The notes beneath the pieces were generated by a model. That model was given only the letters and a program-made list of their open reading frames with translations. It did not search any database and was not told the origin of the DNA. 64,000 bases of DNA from Tectiglobus sp965247245 (GTDB lineage Bacteria > Pseudomonadota > Alphaproteobacteria > Rhizobiales > Hyphomicrobiaceae), in assembly GCA_965247245.1 (NCBI GenBank), contig CBDFGV010000003.1, positions 1,612,001 through 1,676,000 of the forward strand. The letters are read 5' to 3'. Numbering within the stretch: position 1 is the stretch's first letter; each line of letters opens with the position of its first letter. The position numbers and the translations under genes were made by a program. Positions 8,757 through 17,036 of this stretch are shown here, piece by piece.

Positions 8757-8974
8757 AGGATCATCTCTCTGTTGTCCCGTCCCTGCGTATCAGAGCATCT
8801 TATGGACCAAACACGCGGCTTCCTAAGACTATAGCACAATGGCACTCATCTGCTGGTCCCTCTTCGAACCATTGCGATCCGTGATTTGATTGATATCCAC
8901 GATCCTGAACCTTCCTGCCGTCGCCGTGGTAAGACTGTGCCCAAAGATGAGGCAGGAGCGAACAGAAGATCGCT

Positions 8975-10765
8975 ATGAACGTTGCTGATCACGATGGATT
9001 GCAGTCCGCACCCGAAGAGACGTTAGAATCCGCCGTTTCGAACTGGTTGAACAGCTTCGAAGAGGCGTTAGCAGCGGGCGATCAGGCTCAACTCGCCGCG
9101 GTCTTTCAGGACGACAGCCACTGGCGCGACATCGTCGCGTTTACCTGGCATATCTCATCATCCGTTGGGCAGCAGAAAGTTATCTCCAGACTGCTCCAGC
9201 AACAGCCCGAAATCGAAGCTTCAAAATTCCGTCTGGCGGAAGGGCGCGCGGCGCCACGATGGGTGCGCCGGCAAGGTATCGAAACACTCGAGTCGCTATT
9301 CGACTTTGAAACCGCCCGCGGCCGCGGCGCCGGCGTCCTGCGATTGGTTCGCCAGGCCGACGGCAGCCTCAAGGCCTGGGTTCTGTTGACGACGTTGCAG
9401 GAACTGAAAGGGTTCGAGGAAAAGGTCGGATCAAACCGACCCAGCGGTGAAGCCTATTCACGCAACTTTGGCGGCGAGAACTGGAAGGATCAGCGAATCC
9501 GAGCTGAGGCTTATGCCGATCGCGATCCAGCCGTACTGGTCGTCGGCGGCGGACAGGCAGGGCTTGTCATTGCAGCGCGCCTCGGCCAGCTCGGCGTTGA
9601 CACACTCGTCGTCGATAAGTTCCCACGCATTGGTGACAACTGGCGAAAGCGCTACCACTCACTGGCCCTTCACAACGAGATCCACGCCAACCACCTACCC
9701 TACATGCCATTCCCACCGACGTGGCCGAACTTCATTCCTAAGGATATGCTCGCCGATTGGTTCGAGGCCTATGCCTTCGCACTCGAAATCAATTACTGGA
9801 CGGCGACAGAGTTTGTCGGCGGCACCTACGATGAGAGCGCCAAGAGCTGGACAGCAACGGTGCGGAAGGCCGATGGCAGCGAACGGGTCATGCGCCCTCG
9901 CCATCTCATCTTCGCCAACGGCGTCAGCGGCATTCCGATCATTCCTGAGTTGCCCGGACTAACTGACTTCAAAGGCGAAGTCGTCCACTCGCACAGCTAC
10001 ACAGACGGGTCGGCGTGGAAGGGTAAGAAAGCGCTCGTACTGGGCACTGGCAACAGTGGCCACGACGTCGCCCAAGACCTCCACAGTCATGGTGCCGACA
10101 CGACGATCATTCAGCGCGGATCAACCACCGTCGTCAGCATTGCCAGCGCGACACTGAATTACGCACTCTATAAGGAAGGTCCATCCCTCGAAGACTGCGA
10201 TCTCTTTGCCGCCGCATCAACCTATCCGCTCATCAAGCGCGGATATCAAATGGCCGTGCAGGTGATGCTGGAACGCGACAAGGACATTGTAGAAGGGCTC
10301 AACGCCATTGGTTTCGAGCAGGACATCGGGCCCGACGGCACCGGTCATCAGATGAAATATCAGACCCGCGGCGGCGGCTATTATCTTGACGCCGGGTGCT
10401 CAGGCCTCATTATCGACGGTGAAATCGGCTTCCTGAAGTACGACAACATCGAAACGTTTTGCCCTGAGGGTGCACGTCTCAAAGACGGTAGTATTGTTCC
10501 AGCAGATCTGATCGTTCTCGCCACCGGCTACTACCAGCAAATCGAATTGGTTCGCCGACTACTTGGCGAAACCGTCGCCGACAAAGTCGGAACCATCTGG
10601 AGCTGGGGCGAAGATGGCGAGATGAACAACATGTGGAAGCGCACGCCACAGGAAGGTCTGTGGTTCATTGCCGGCAGCCTGGCGCAGTGCCGCAACTACT
10701 CCAAGTTCCTCGCTCTTCAGATTAAGGCCTACGAAGAAGGCATGATCGGCGCTTTGCCAGCCTGA
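8975..10765 (+). CDS. FAD/NADPH flavin monooxygenase with N-terminal NTF2-like domain
   Basis: 596 aa. Residues 1 to about 150 form an NTF2/SnoaL-like domain (DQAQLAAVFQDDSHWRDIVAFTW). The rest is an FMO-type enzyme: FAD Rossmann motif GGGQAGL near residue 190, the fingerprint FKGEVVHSHSYTDG (FxGxxxHxxxY) near 330, and the NADPH Rossmann motif GTGNSG near 350. The closest precedents are YUCCA-like and bacterial flavin monooxygenases that oxygenate amines, ketones or indole-pyruvate. The substrate is not evident. It converges on the cyclase gene across a 17-base gap filled by a hairpin. Confidence 0.88.
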   Translation: MNVADHDGLQSAPEETLESAVSNWLNSFEEALAAGDQAQLAAVFQDDSHWRDIVAFTWHISSSVGQQKVISRLLQQQPEIEASKFRLAEGRAAPRWVRRQGIETLESLFDFETARGRGAGVLRLVRQADGSLKAWVLLTTLQELKGFEEKVGSNRPSGEAYSRNFGGENWKDQRIRAEAYADRDPAVLVVGGGQAGLVIAARLGQLGVDTLVVDKFPRIGDNWRKRYHSLALHNEIHANHLPYMPFPPTWPNFIPKDMLADWFEAYAFALEINYWTATEFVGGTYDESAKSWTATVRKADGSERVMRPRHLIFANGVSGIPIIPELPGLTDFKGEVVHSHSYTDGSAWKGKKALVLGTGNSGHDVAQDLHSHGADTTIIQRGSTTVVSIASATLNYALYKEGPSLEDCDLFAAASTYPLIKRGYQMAVQVMLERDKDIVEGLNAIGFEQDIGPDGTGHQMKYQTRGGGYYLDAGCSGLIIDGEIGFLKYDNIETFCPEGARLKDGSIVPADLIVLATGYYQQIELVRRLLGETVADKVGTIWSWGEDGEMNNMWKRTPQEGLWFIAGSLAQCRNYSKFLALQIKAYEEGMIGALPA

Positions 10766-10766
10766 A

Positions 10767-10782
10767 GCAGCACGACTGCTGC
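10767..10782. terminator. hairpin exactly filling a convergent gap
   Basis: GCAGCACGACTGCTGC forms a perfect 6-bp stem with a CGAC loop. It occupies nearly all of the 17 bases between the stop codons of the convergent monooxygenase and cyclase genes. It is symmetric and could serve both strands, but there is no T-run. Confidence 0.45.
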
Positions 10783-12012
10783 TCAGTCCGAACCTTGCAA
10801 CCCCTCGCGCGCAGCTGTCAGATAATGCATCTCAACGAGGCCCTTGTGCTTCGCTTCGATTGGCCCACGCGCCTCTGTTTCGAAAAACCGACTGATCAAG
10901 CCCAAGGTTGCATCGGAAATGTTGATGTGATCCGGCTCGCATTCTTCCTGCATACGCTTTGCCACGTTCACACCGTCGCCCCAGACATCGTAGGTCGCGC
11001 GATTACGACCCACTTTGCCCGCGATCAGGCTGCCCGAATGAATACCGGTTCGGATCGACCATTCCACCAGACCAAGTTTGCGTCGTTCTGCACCCGCCGC
11101 CCGAACGTAGTCACGGATTGCCAGAGCCGCGTTACAGGTGCGCACGGCATGATCCGGTCTCTGGCGCAGAATGCCGGCCACCGCCAGGTATCCATCACCT
11201 ACGGTCTTGATCTTCACCATTCCGAACCGAGCAACAATGTCATCGAATGCGGAGAAGTGATCGTCCAGCTGATCAATCAGATCTCGCGGAGCCGTCACCT
11301 CAGACAGGTGCGAGAAGTTCGTAAAGTCAACGAACATCACTGAGGCTGTATCAAAGTACTCTGGCACCACCGGCTCGCCGGCCAATAGGCGATTGGCGAT
11401 GTCATCAGGGAAGACGTTGAAGAGTATGTCTTCGCGTACGTTCAGCTTTTGCTTGGCATCGTCCAATGCGTCCACGAATTGGTTCTGCTCGACTTCGAGT
11501 TCCAGAGCGGCCTTGCGGTCTTCCAACTTGGAGATCAGCAGGCGCGCCAGCCGGCGCATACATTGCTGCTGCTCCGGTGAGAGCGATACCTCTCGTGTAT
11601 CCCAAACGCACAACGTCCCAAGCGCGTAACCCTCGGGATTGATCAGAGGCATCGCGCAGTAGAACTTGGCATGCGGTGGGTTCTTCACCGCAGGCAGGTC
11701 CGCATAACGCGGATGCTGGCTGAGATCTGGAACGATCAACAAATCGCTTTGCATGATCGTCGGTGAGCACAGGCTCAGCTCGCGCGGTCGGTCCGGGCGA
11801 TCGAGCGGGATATTGTAACGCGCCTTCAATCGCGAATAGGCTTCATCAAAAAACGAGATGTACGCGATCTGACAGCCAGTAATTGCAGCCGCAAGCTCGA
11901 CGATGTCATCGTATTCTTGCTCTGGCCCCGTGCCCAACACGCCATAGGACTGAACAGCCGCGACGCGCGCAGCTTCATTGTCCGGGATCTCTATGCCGTT
12001 GTACAAGGCCAT
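10783..12012 (-). CDS. GAF domain-containing class III adenylate/guanylate cyclase
   Basis: 409 aa, soluble. A GAF-like sensor domain spans about 30-170 (ITGCQIAYISFFDE ... GTLCVWDTR). A short coiled coil at 165-200 (ALELEVEQNQFVDALDDAKQKL) links it to the cyclase domain at about 225-400. Metal-binding Asp239 (MFVDFTNF) and Asp283 (KTVGDGY), the base-contacting Lys near 277/279 and the VWGDGVNVAKRM loop with Asn and Arg are all present, so catalysis is likely. The GAF domain should let a small ligand or redox state control cyclic-nucleotide synthesis. Whether the product is cAMP or cGMP cannot be fixed by eye. Confidence 0.88.
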   Translation of the reverse strand: MALYNGIEIPDNEAARVAAVQSYGVLGTGPEQEYDDIVELAAAITGCQIAYISFFDEAYSRLKARYNIPLDRPDRPRELSLCSPTIMQSDLLIVPDLSQHPRYADLPAVKNPPHAKFYCAMPLINPEGYALGTLCVWDTREVSLSPEQQQCMRRLARLLISKLEDRKAALELEVEQNQFVDALDDAKQKLNVREDILFNVFPDDIANRLLAGEPVVPEYFDTASVMFVDFTNFSHLSEVTAPRDLIDQLDDHFSAFDDIVARFGMVKIKTVGDGYLAVAGILRQRPDHAVRTCNAALAIRDYVRAAGAERRKLGLVEWSIRTGIHSGSLIAGKVGRNRATYDVWGDGVNVAKRMQEECEPDHINISDATLGLISRFFETEARGPIEAKHKGLVEMHYLTAAREGLQGSD

Positions 12013-12342
12013 AACAGGCGCGTCCTGCTCTCTTAAAAAGTCTACAGAGCCCGGGAACTGCGCGTAAGCAATGCCGAAGCTGTGTGAAAGATGCTTTATA
12101 GGCTAACATCTGGCGAGAGCTTGGCGACACAAAAAAAACGTGAAAAATCAGCGGCCGCGAGGTTTGCGACACACATTTCCGTCTTCGCCAACGAAGCAGA
12201 ACCGCAATTGCGGCGGGCCGTCCATGAGTTGCAGATCGTATTCATGAACGCCGACGGAACTGCACTCCGTTGCACGTTTAGGACGCCCGACGCGCCGATT
12301 CAATCATGAAGCATCCGAAGGCTGGCCCTAAGGCTCAATGCG
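12013..12342. other. 330-base stretch without a confident gene
   Basis: Lies between the cyclase start and the CoA-transferase stop, both on the minus strand. It contains an A-tract near 12130. A 72-codon + strand frame at 12091-12309 has no clear ribosome site and no recognisable family, so it was not called. The promoter of the cyclase should lie at the low-coordinate end. No strong hairpin was found. Confidence 0.5.
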
Positions 12343-13593
12343 CTAGGCAGCGTTTCCACGCCTCTCGGACGCATCGCCAGTCGCTACATCGCCGGTTTCA
12401 ACTTCAGCCGCTTGATGTGCCGCACCTTGATCTTCCAAGTCCGCAATCTCTTGGCTTGAAAAGCCATTCTGCTCAAGAATTTCCCGCGTCTTATTGCCAA
12501 GCACGGGAGCAGGATGGCGCACACTAGTCGGTGTCTCGGAGAACCTTGCCGGGTGCCGCGCGAACCGAAGCTTTCCTGACTGTGGATGATCGTATTCCTC
12601 GATCAGTCCATTCGCTGCAATCTGTGGATGGCGGATCATTTCCCGACGGGTCAACACCGGTGCGCAAGGCACGTCTTTCGCTTCCAGCCGGGCAATAATC
12701 TCGTCAGAACTGAACTGTCGGATCGCCTCCTGCATCGCACCGAGACGCTCATCCTTGTTTTCTTCCCGGAGTGTCGCGGTCTTGAAGCGAGGATCATCGA
12801 GTAAATCCGGTTGATCCACCGCGGCTGCAAAAGCCTGCCACTCTTTGTCCTGCATCACGGCAACACTGACATGGCCATCGCTGGTCTCGTAGATGAGGTC
12901 GATGAACGACTGTGCCACCTCTTTGTCGAGCTCATCGCCGACAAACGTATGACCACCCATATCGGATGACCAAAGGAACGACACCACCGTATCGAGCATC
13001 GACAGTTTGATGTGCTGACCCTCACCAGTCCGCTCTCTGGCAAACAAGGCAGCAGCGATAGCCTGGGCCGCCTGCACTCCTGTCAGCTTATCAGGGAGAA
13101 TTGTGCGGACCAGACGCGGACGTTGTTCGTCGGAACCCGCCTGCACGGTTGTTAGGCCAGACACTGCCTGGATCAGAGGGTCAAAAACCGGCTTTTCAGC
13201 ATAGGGGCCCGTATCACCAAACCCGGCAATCGACACGTAGATGATCTTCGGGTTGATCTCGCGGGCGGCCGCCTCACCGATCCCAATACGGTCTGCGACA
13301 CCCGGCCGAAAATTCTGCACAACAACATCCGCATTCGCGATCAGCCGTCGCACAGCCCGCAGTCCCGCCTCTTTCTTGAGATCCAAGACAATTGATCTCT
13401 TATTGCGGTTGTTAATCAGAAATGACGCTGAAAACCCACCACGACGCGTCGCAACCCGGCGCACGTGATCACCACTTGGCGCTTCAATCTTAATTACGTC
13501 GGCGCCCTGATCACCCAGCATCATGGTCGCCAAGGGTCCACTGACCATTGAAGTGAAGTCCAATATCCGTACACCGTCCAACGGTCCAGGCAT
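12343..13593 (-). CDS. CaiB/BaiF family (class III) CoA-transferase
   Basis: 416-aa cytoplasmic enzyme starting MPGPLDGVRILDFTSMVSGP, the standard family N-terminus. It contains ADVIKIEAPSGDHVR and FDPLIQAVSGL, the latter carrying the catalytic Asp that forms the acyl-anhydride with substrate. It moves CoA from an acyl-CoA donor to an organic acid, or acts as a racemase in some relatives. It is monocistronic here. The last ~30 residues are a polar tail (EVETGDVATGDASERRG) beyond the usual fold. The substrate is not evident. Confidence 0.9.
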   Translation of the reverse strand: MPGPLDGVRILDFTSMVSGPLATMMLGDQGADVIKIEAPSGDHVRRVATRRGGFSASFLINNRNKRSIVLDLKKEAGLRAVRRLIANADVVVQNFRPGVADRIGIGEAAAREINPKIIYVSIAGFGDTGPYAEKPVFDPLIQAVSGLTTVQAGSDEQRPRLVRTILPDKLTGVQAAQAIAAALFARERTGEGQHIKLSMLDTVVSFLWSSDMGGHTFVGDELDKEVAQSFIDLIYETSDGHVSVAVMQDKEWQAFAAAVDQPDLLDDPRFKTATLREENKDERLGAMQEAIRQFSSDEIIARLEAKDVPCAPVLTRREMIRHPQIAANGLIEEYDHPQSGKLRFARHPARFSETPTSVRHPAPVLGNKTREILEQNGFSSQEIADLEDQGAAHQAAEVETGDVATGDASERRGNAA

Positions 13594-13733
13594 GGCGTGC
13601 TCCTGATTTGCTCAACCCGCCCGAAACGTAGGGTCTGCCGGACAAAAGCGCAATCGTTGGCTCGTCCGCGTTTCGGTCCGGCCTCAAACTTTAGAAGAAT
13701 ATGCTATTGATCGCCGCTGAAGAGGTAAACGCT

Positions 13734-14735
13734 ATGCCAAAACCCATCGATGATCGCGAAGCCATAGCACAGCGCTACAAGCAGTTTGCCGAAACACAGG
13801 CCCGTGGCATCTCACCACTTTATGAGTATTTGGCGGAGAGCATCGCGACGACCGACAGTCTTCTGGCATTCCTCTCCGAGTTACCAGTCGAGCGCCAGCA
13901 GCCCAATTTGTTCCTTGGCGCCGTTCGCCACGTTTGCGGCCTCGCACGCGACGCGACTGAATTTGCGCAGCTAGTTGAAGAGAACAACGACGCTATTCGC
14001 GACATCATGCTGTCGCGCACGACGCAAACGAACGAGCCAGCAAGATGTGCCGTCCTATTGCCGGCGCTTGCGGCGTTGAACCAGCCGCTCGCGCTCATTG
14101 AGGCTGGCGCCTCTGCCGGTCTCTGCCTGTTGCCGGACTACTATCGTTACGACTACGGCCACCATCAGATTGCAGGCGTCAATGCCGCCGCCGATGGCGC
14201 ACCTGAATTTCCCTGTCAGGCGAATAAGGAAACGCCACTGCCGGAGCAAACTCCGACTATCACTTGGCGCGCTGGCCTTGACCTCAATCCGCTCGATGTC
14301 GGCTCTGACGAACAAATGGCATGGCTGGAGACATTGGTCTGGCCGGAACAGACCGACCGAGCAGCCCGCCTCAGATCGGCCATAGCTATCGCACGCCAGA
14401 ACCCGCCAAACATTCACCGCGGCAACCTTCTGGAAGATTTACCTAGGATAGCGGAAACAGCGCCATCGGATGCCCAACTCGTGATCTTCCACACGGCGGT
14501 CCTAGCTTACATCTCAGACCAAAAGGAACGCGACCGCTTCGCCGCTTTGGTCCGTGATTTGAATGCTATCTGGCTCTGCAACGAAGCACCGTCGATCTTC
14601 CCGGATCAGGCGTCCCTGGCACCGGCAGCGCCTCATAAAGGCAGCTTCTTGTTGTCGATCAATGCCAGACCGGTTGCCTGGACCGGGCCACATGGCCAGT
14701 ATATTCAATGGTTCGCCGACCCTGTCGTCGACTGA
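13734..14735 (+). CDS. DUF2332 domain-containing protein
   Basis: 333 aa from the ATG at 13734, chosen over the in-frame ATG at 13701 because GAAGAGG sits at good spacing and the family begins at this point (YKQFAETQARGISPLYEYLAESI). The sequence continues with the typical ERQQPNLFLGAVRHV and EAGASAGLCLLPDYYRYDYG segments. The latter resembles the glycine-rich loop of a class I methyltransferase fold. Function of DUF2332 is unknown. It is followed 33 bases later by the haloacid dehalogenase on the same strand, so the two probably form an operon. Confidence 0.85.
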   Translation: MPKPIDDREAIAQRYKQFAETQARGISPLYEYLAESIATTDSLLAFLSELPVERQQPNLFLGAVRHVCGLARDATEFAQLVEENNDAIRDIMLSRTTQTNEPARCAVLLPALAALNQPLALIEAGASAGLCLLPDYYRYDYGHHQIAGVNAAADGAPEFPCQANKETPLPEQTPTITWRAGLDLNPLDVGSDEQMAWLETLVWPEQTDRAARLRSAIAIARQNPPNIHRGNLLEDLPRIAETAPSDAQLVIFHTAVLAYISDQKERDRFAALVRDLNAIWLCNEAPSIFPDQASLAPAAPHKGSFLLSINARPVAWTGPHGQYIQWFADPVVD

Positions 14736-14768
14736 TCTGTTCAACGCTCTTGTTGCTAGGACTTCCTG

Positions 14769-15473
14769 ATGCCACTGACCGGTTCCCGTCCTAAATGGCT
14801 GACATTCGATTGCTACGGCACTCTCATCCAGTGGGATGAAGGCTTGCTCGCGGCCGTCAACGCAATCCTCGCCAAGCAGACAACAAAAAGTGTCGATGCC
14901 GACACGCTCATCGAAGTCTACGACAAGTATGAGCACGAACTCGAACAAACACCTCCGCACCGCTCGTTCCGCGATGTTGCCGGTACCGGCCTGGAGATGG
15001 CAATGAAGGAGCTTGGGCTCACTTATCAACCATCCGACATCGAGATACTCACATCCGGCATCTCGAAAATGCCCCCATTTCCAGAAGTACAAAAGGCACT
15101 GGCAGACCTTAAAGCCATGGGTCACAGCCTGTGCATTATCTCCAACACGGACGACGCCATTATCGCCGGCAATGTTGCACAGATGGGTGGCCATATCGAT
15201 CGTGTCATCACCGCGGAACAAGCCCAGGCCTACAAGCCGTCTCGCAAGACATTCGAACACGCGCACACACAGCTTGGCGTCGACAAGGCCGATGTCGTGC
15301 ACATTTGCGCCAGCCCCCATCTCGACCTGGCAGCCGTTCGCGAAATGAAGTTCCGCTGTGTGTGGATCAACCGTGGCACAGGCCGCAAGCCACTGCCCGA
15401 CTACACACCGGATGAGGAATTCCCAACCCTCGATCAAGTACCGAGGCTCTTCAAGCGCTTGGGCTGGACTTGA
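14769..15473 (+). CDS. haloacid dehalogenase, type II (HAD superfamily)
   Basis: 234 aa. The HAD nucleophile motif FDCYGTL places the catalytic Asp at residue 14. Motif II is ISNTDD, the Lys is in YKPSRKTFEHA, and the C-terminal segment HICASPHLDLAAVREMKFRCVWINR is typical of L-2-haloacid dehalogenases, whose length (about 225-235 aa) it matches. It would hydrolyse 2-haloacids to 2-hydroxyacids, but many type II relatives act on other substrates. It ends 6 bases from the convergent tandem-RidA gene. Confidence 0.82.
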   Translation: MPLTGSRPKWLTFDCYGTLIQWDEGLLAAVNAILAKQTTKSVDADTLIEVYDKYEHELEQTPPHRSFRDVAGTGLEMAMKELGLTYQPSDIEILTSGISKMPPFPEVQKALADLKAMGHSLCIISNTDDAIIAGNVAQMGGHIDRVITAEQAQAYKPSRKTFEHAHTQLGVDKADVVHICASPHLDLAAVREMKFRCVWINRGTGRKPLPDYTPDEEFPTLDQVPRLFKRLGWT

Positions 15474-15479
15474 TAGGTG

Positions 15480-16220
15480 TCACCTCTCGGTCATTGCAGT
15501 CAACCTTATCTCGATGAGCATATCTGGCCCGGCCATGTTGGCGCCAACAACTGTCGCCGCTGGCATGGGTCCAGGCGCAAACCAACCTTCCAGCACCTCA
15601 TTCACGGCATTAGAGTCTGCAATATCACGCAACCATATATCGAGCTTACAACTCTCAGTACGTGCGACGCCGGCCTCCTTCATCAGATCGTCAAAGACAG
15701 TGAGAACCTGCTGCGTCTGCCCAGCAATACCTTGGCTGGTATCTGACGCGAGTGTGCAGACGGTAAACCAGCCACCGCTGCGCAACGCCAGGCACATGGT
15801 CGGCCGGCCCGGTCCTTTGACGAGTCCATAGCGTTTGATCTCATCCGGCCTAGCCTGCGCATCTGGCAACAGCGCCACGACTTCAAGCTCAAGCAACGCA
15901 CCTGGCACAACAGGCGTTCCGCTGACACAACTGCGGGACGGCGGCGCGAGGTCCCCCACCCAATTGTTCCACTCAGCAGTCATGCCCTGAAACAACGCCA
16001 TGCTGCTCAACCAGATATGCACCATCAGTACCGATGTACGATCGACACCCAGTTCCGATAGGTGTTCGTCTACAATTGCAAGCGCATCCCGTGTTTGCGC
16101 ATGGATATCTCCCGAGACATCACGCGGTGCAATGCCGGAAAATCGAACCAGTCCACCGGCAAGCTCACGGGACACGGATTGTGTTACACTGAGCGATTGG
16201 TTGGTGACCTTGACCATCAA
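15480..16220 (-). CDS. tandem RidA (YjgF/YER057c/UK114) domain protein
   Basis: 246 aa made of two RidA-like domains, about 8-125 and 130-245. Domain 1 has VRFSGIAPRDVSGDIHAQTRDALAIVDEHL and domain 2 has GWFTVCTLASDTSQGIAGQTQQVLTVFDDLM, the same pattern repeated. RidA proteins normally act as trimers of about 130-aa subunits that hydrolyse reactive imines and enamines. The arginine that RidA uses for catalysis (in CVEVARLP) is replaced by Pro in domain 1 (CVSGTPVVP) and Asn in domain 2 (TVVGANMAG). The fusion may therefore bind rather than deaminate, or use other chemistry. Its start overlaps the DJ-1 gene by ATGA, implying translational coupling. Confidence 0.82.
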   Translation of the reverse strand: MMVKVTNQSLSVTQSVSRELAGGLVRFSGIAPRDVSGDIHAQTRDALAIVDEHLSELGVDRTSVLMVHIWLSSMALFQGMTAEWNNWVGDLAPPSRSCVSGTPVVPGALLELEVVALLPDAQARPDEIKRYGLVKGPGRPTMCLALRSGGWFTVCTLASDTSQGIAGQTQQVLTVFDDLMKEAGVARTESCKLDIWLRDIADSNAVNEVLEGWFAPGPMPAATVVGANMAGPDMLIEIRLTAMTER

Positions 16221-16903
16221 CCAGCCTTCAAATTTGCAGCTGCCGACAAGACAGCTGCTTCACGCTCGGCCTGCCGCGCCTGGCCTGCCGCACGAGCCTT
16301 CGCGACCAGCTCCGCATTGGCGCTTTCGGGGCTGCCGGCATTGAAGGGAGGTGCCGGATCATATTCGATGCCGAGTTGGATTGCCTGCGCCACGTCGGCA
16401 CCGAACACCTCGGCAGCCACCGTCAGTGCAAAATCAATTCCCGCCGTCACACCACCGCCGGTAATCACGTTGCCATCGACAACAACACGTTGCGCAACCG
16501 GCGTCGCACCAAGGGACGACAGCATTTCACGCGACATCCAATGCGTCGCAGCCTTTTTCCCCTGAAGCAGTCCAGCGGCACCAAGCACCAACGCTCCTGT
16601 ACAGACACTCGTCACATAGCGCGCTCCCGCGGCCTGCTTGCGGATAAACGCCAGCGTCTCAGCATCATTCAACAGCGGATTCATCCCAGCACCGCCCGGT
16701 ACACATATGAGATCCAGCTGCGGACATTCGGCAAATGTCTGGTTCGGGATAATCTGCATCCCGCCGCCAGCCGTGATTGGGTGCTTGTCTTTCCAAATCA
16801 GATGCACGCGGGCATCAGGAAACTTGATGAACACTTCGTAGGGCCCGGTCATATCAAGCTGTGTGATATCTGGAAAAACCAGAAGTCCGATTTCGAATGC
16901 CAT
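16217..16903 (-). CDS. DJ-1/PfpI family protein, isonitrile hydratase-like
   Basis: 228 aa. Asp17 (ITQLDMTGPYEVF), Cys101 and Thr102 (TSVCTGALVLGAAGLLQGKKAATHW) match the positions reported for bacterial isocyanide hydratase, which converts isonitriles to N-substituted formamides. The nucleophile-elbow sequence and GGGVTAGIDFALTV are family hallmarks. It is translationally coupled to the tandem RidA gene and divergent from the FAD oxidase gene. The last 30 residues (alanine-rich, charged) extend past the core fold. Related family members are transcription factors or chaperones, but no HTH is present here. Confidence 0.82.
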   Translation of the reverse strand: MAFEIGLLVFPDITQLDMTGPYEVFIKFPDARVHLIWKDKHPITAGGGMQIIPNQTFAECPQLDLICVPGGAGMNPLLNDAETLAFIRKQAAGARYVTSVCTGALVLGAAGLLQGKKAATHWMSREMLSSLGATPVAQRVVVDGNVITGGGVTAGIDFALTVAAEVFGADVAQAIQLGIEYDPAPPFNAGSPESANAELVAKARAAGQARQAEREAAVLSAAANLKAG

Positions 16904-16926
16904 GACCGCCTCGCAAAGTTATAACA

Positions 16927-16946
16927 CTAATCCTGACTCAGATTAG
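16927..16946. promoter_or_regulatory. inverted repeat between divergent genes
   Basis: Perfect 6-bp arms CTAATC and GATTAG separated by 8 bases, lying midway in the 133-base gap between the DJ-1/RidA operon (minus) and the FAD oxidase gene (plus). The position and symmetry suit an operator shared by both promoters. No regulator gene is adjacent. Inference only. Confidence 0.4.
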
Positions 16947-17036
16947 CACGTTGTATCGAAGTGGCGAGCGAAACGCGAGACCGGACTGCATATCGGTGGC
17001 ACATTCTTCGAACCACGACGGCCCAAAGGATTGGAC

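Noticed and set aside
12091..12309. 72-codon + strand frame in the gap between the cyclase and CoA-transferase genes
   Set aside because: No clear ribosome site, no recognisable family, mixed codon use; recorded only as part of the intergenic stretch.
14514..15437. 307-codon open frame on the minus strand opposite the DUF2332 and haloacid dehalogenase genes
   Set aside because: It lies antisense to two well-recognised genes, spans their junction, and its product has the Cys/His/Arg-rich look of a reverse-strand shadow.
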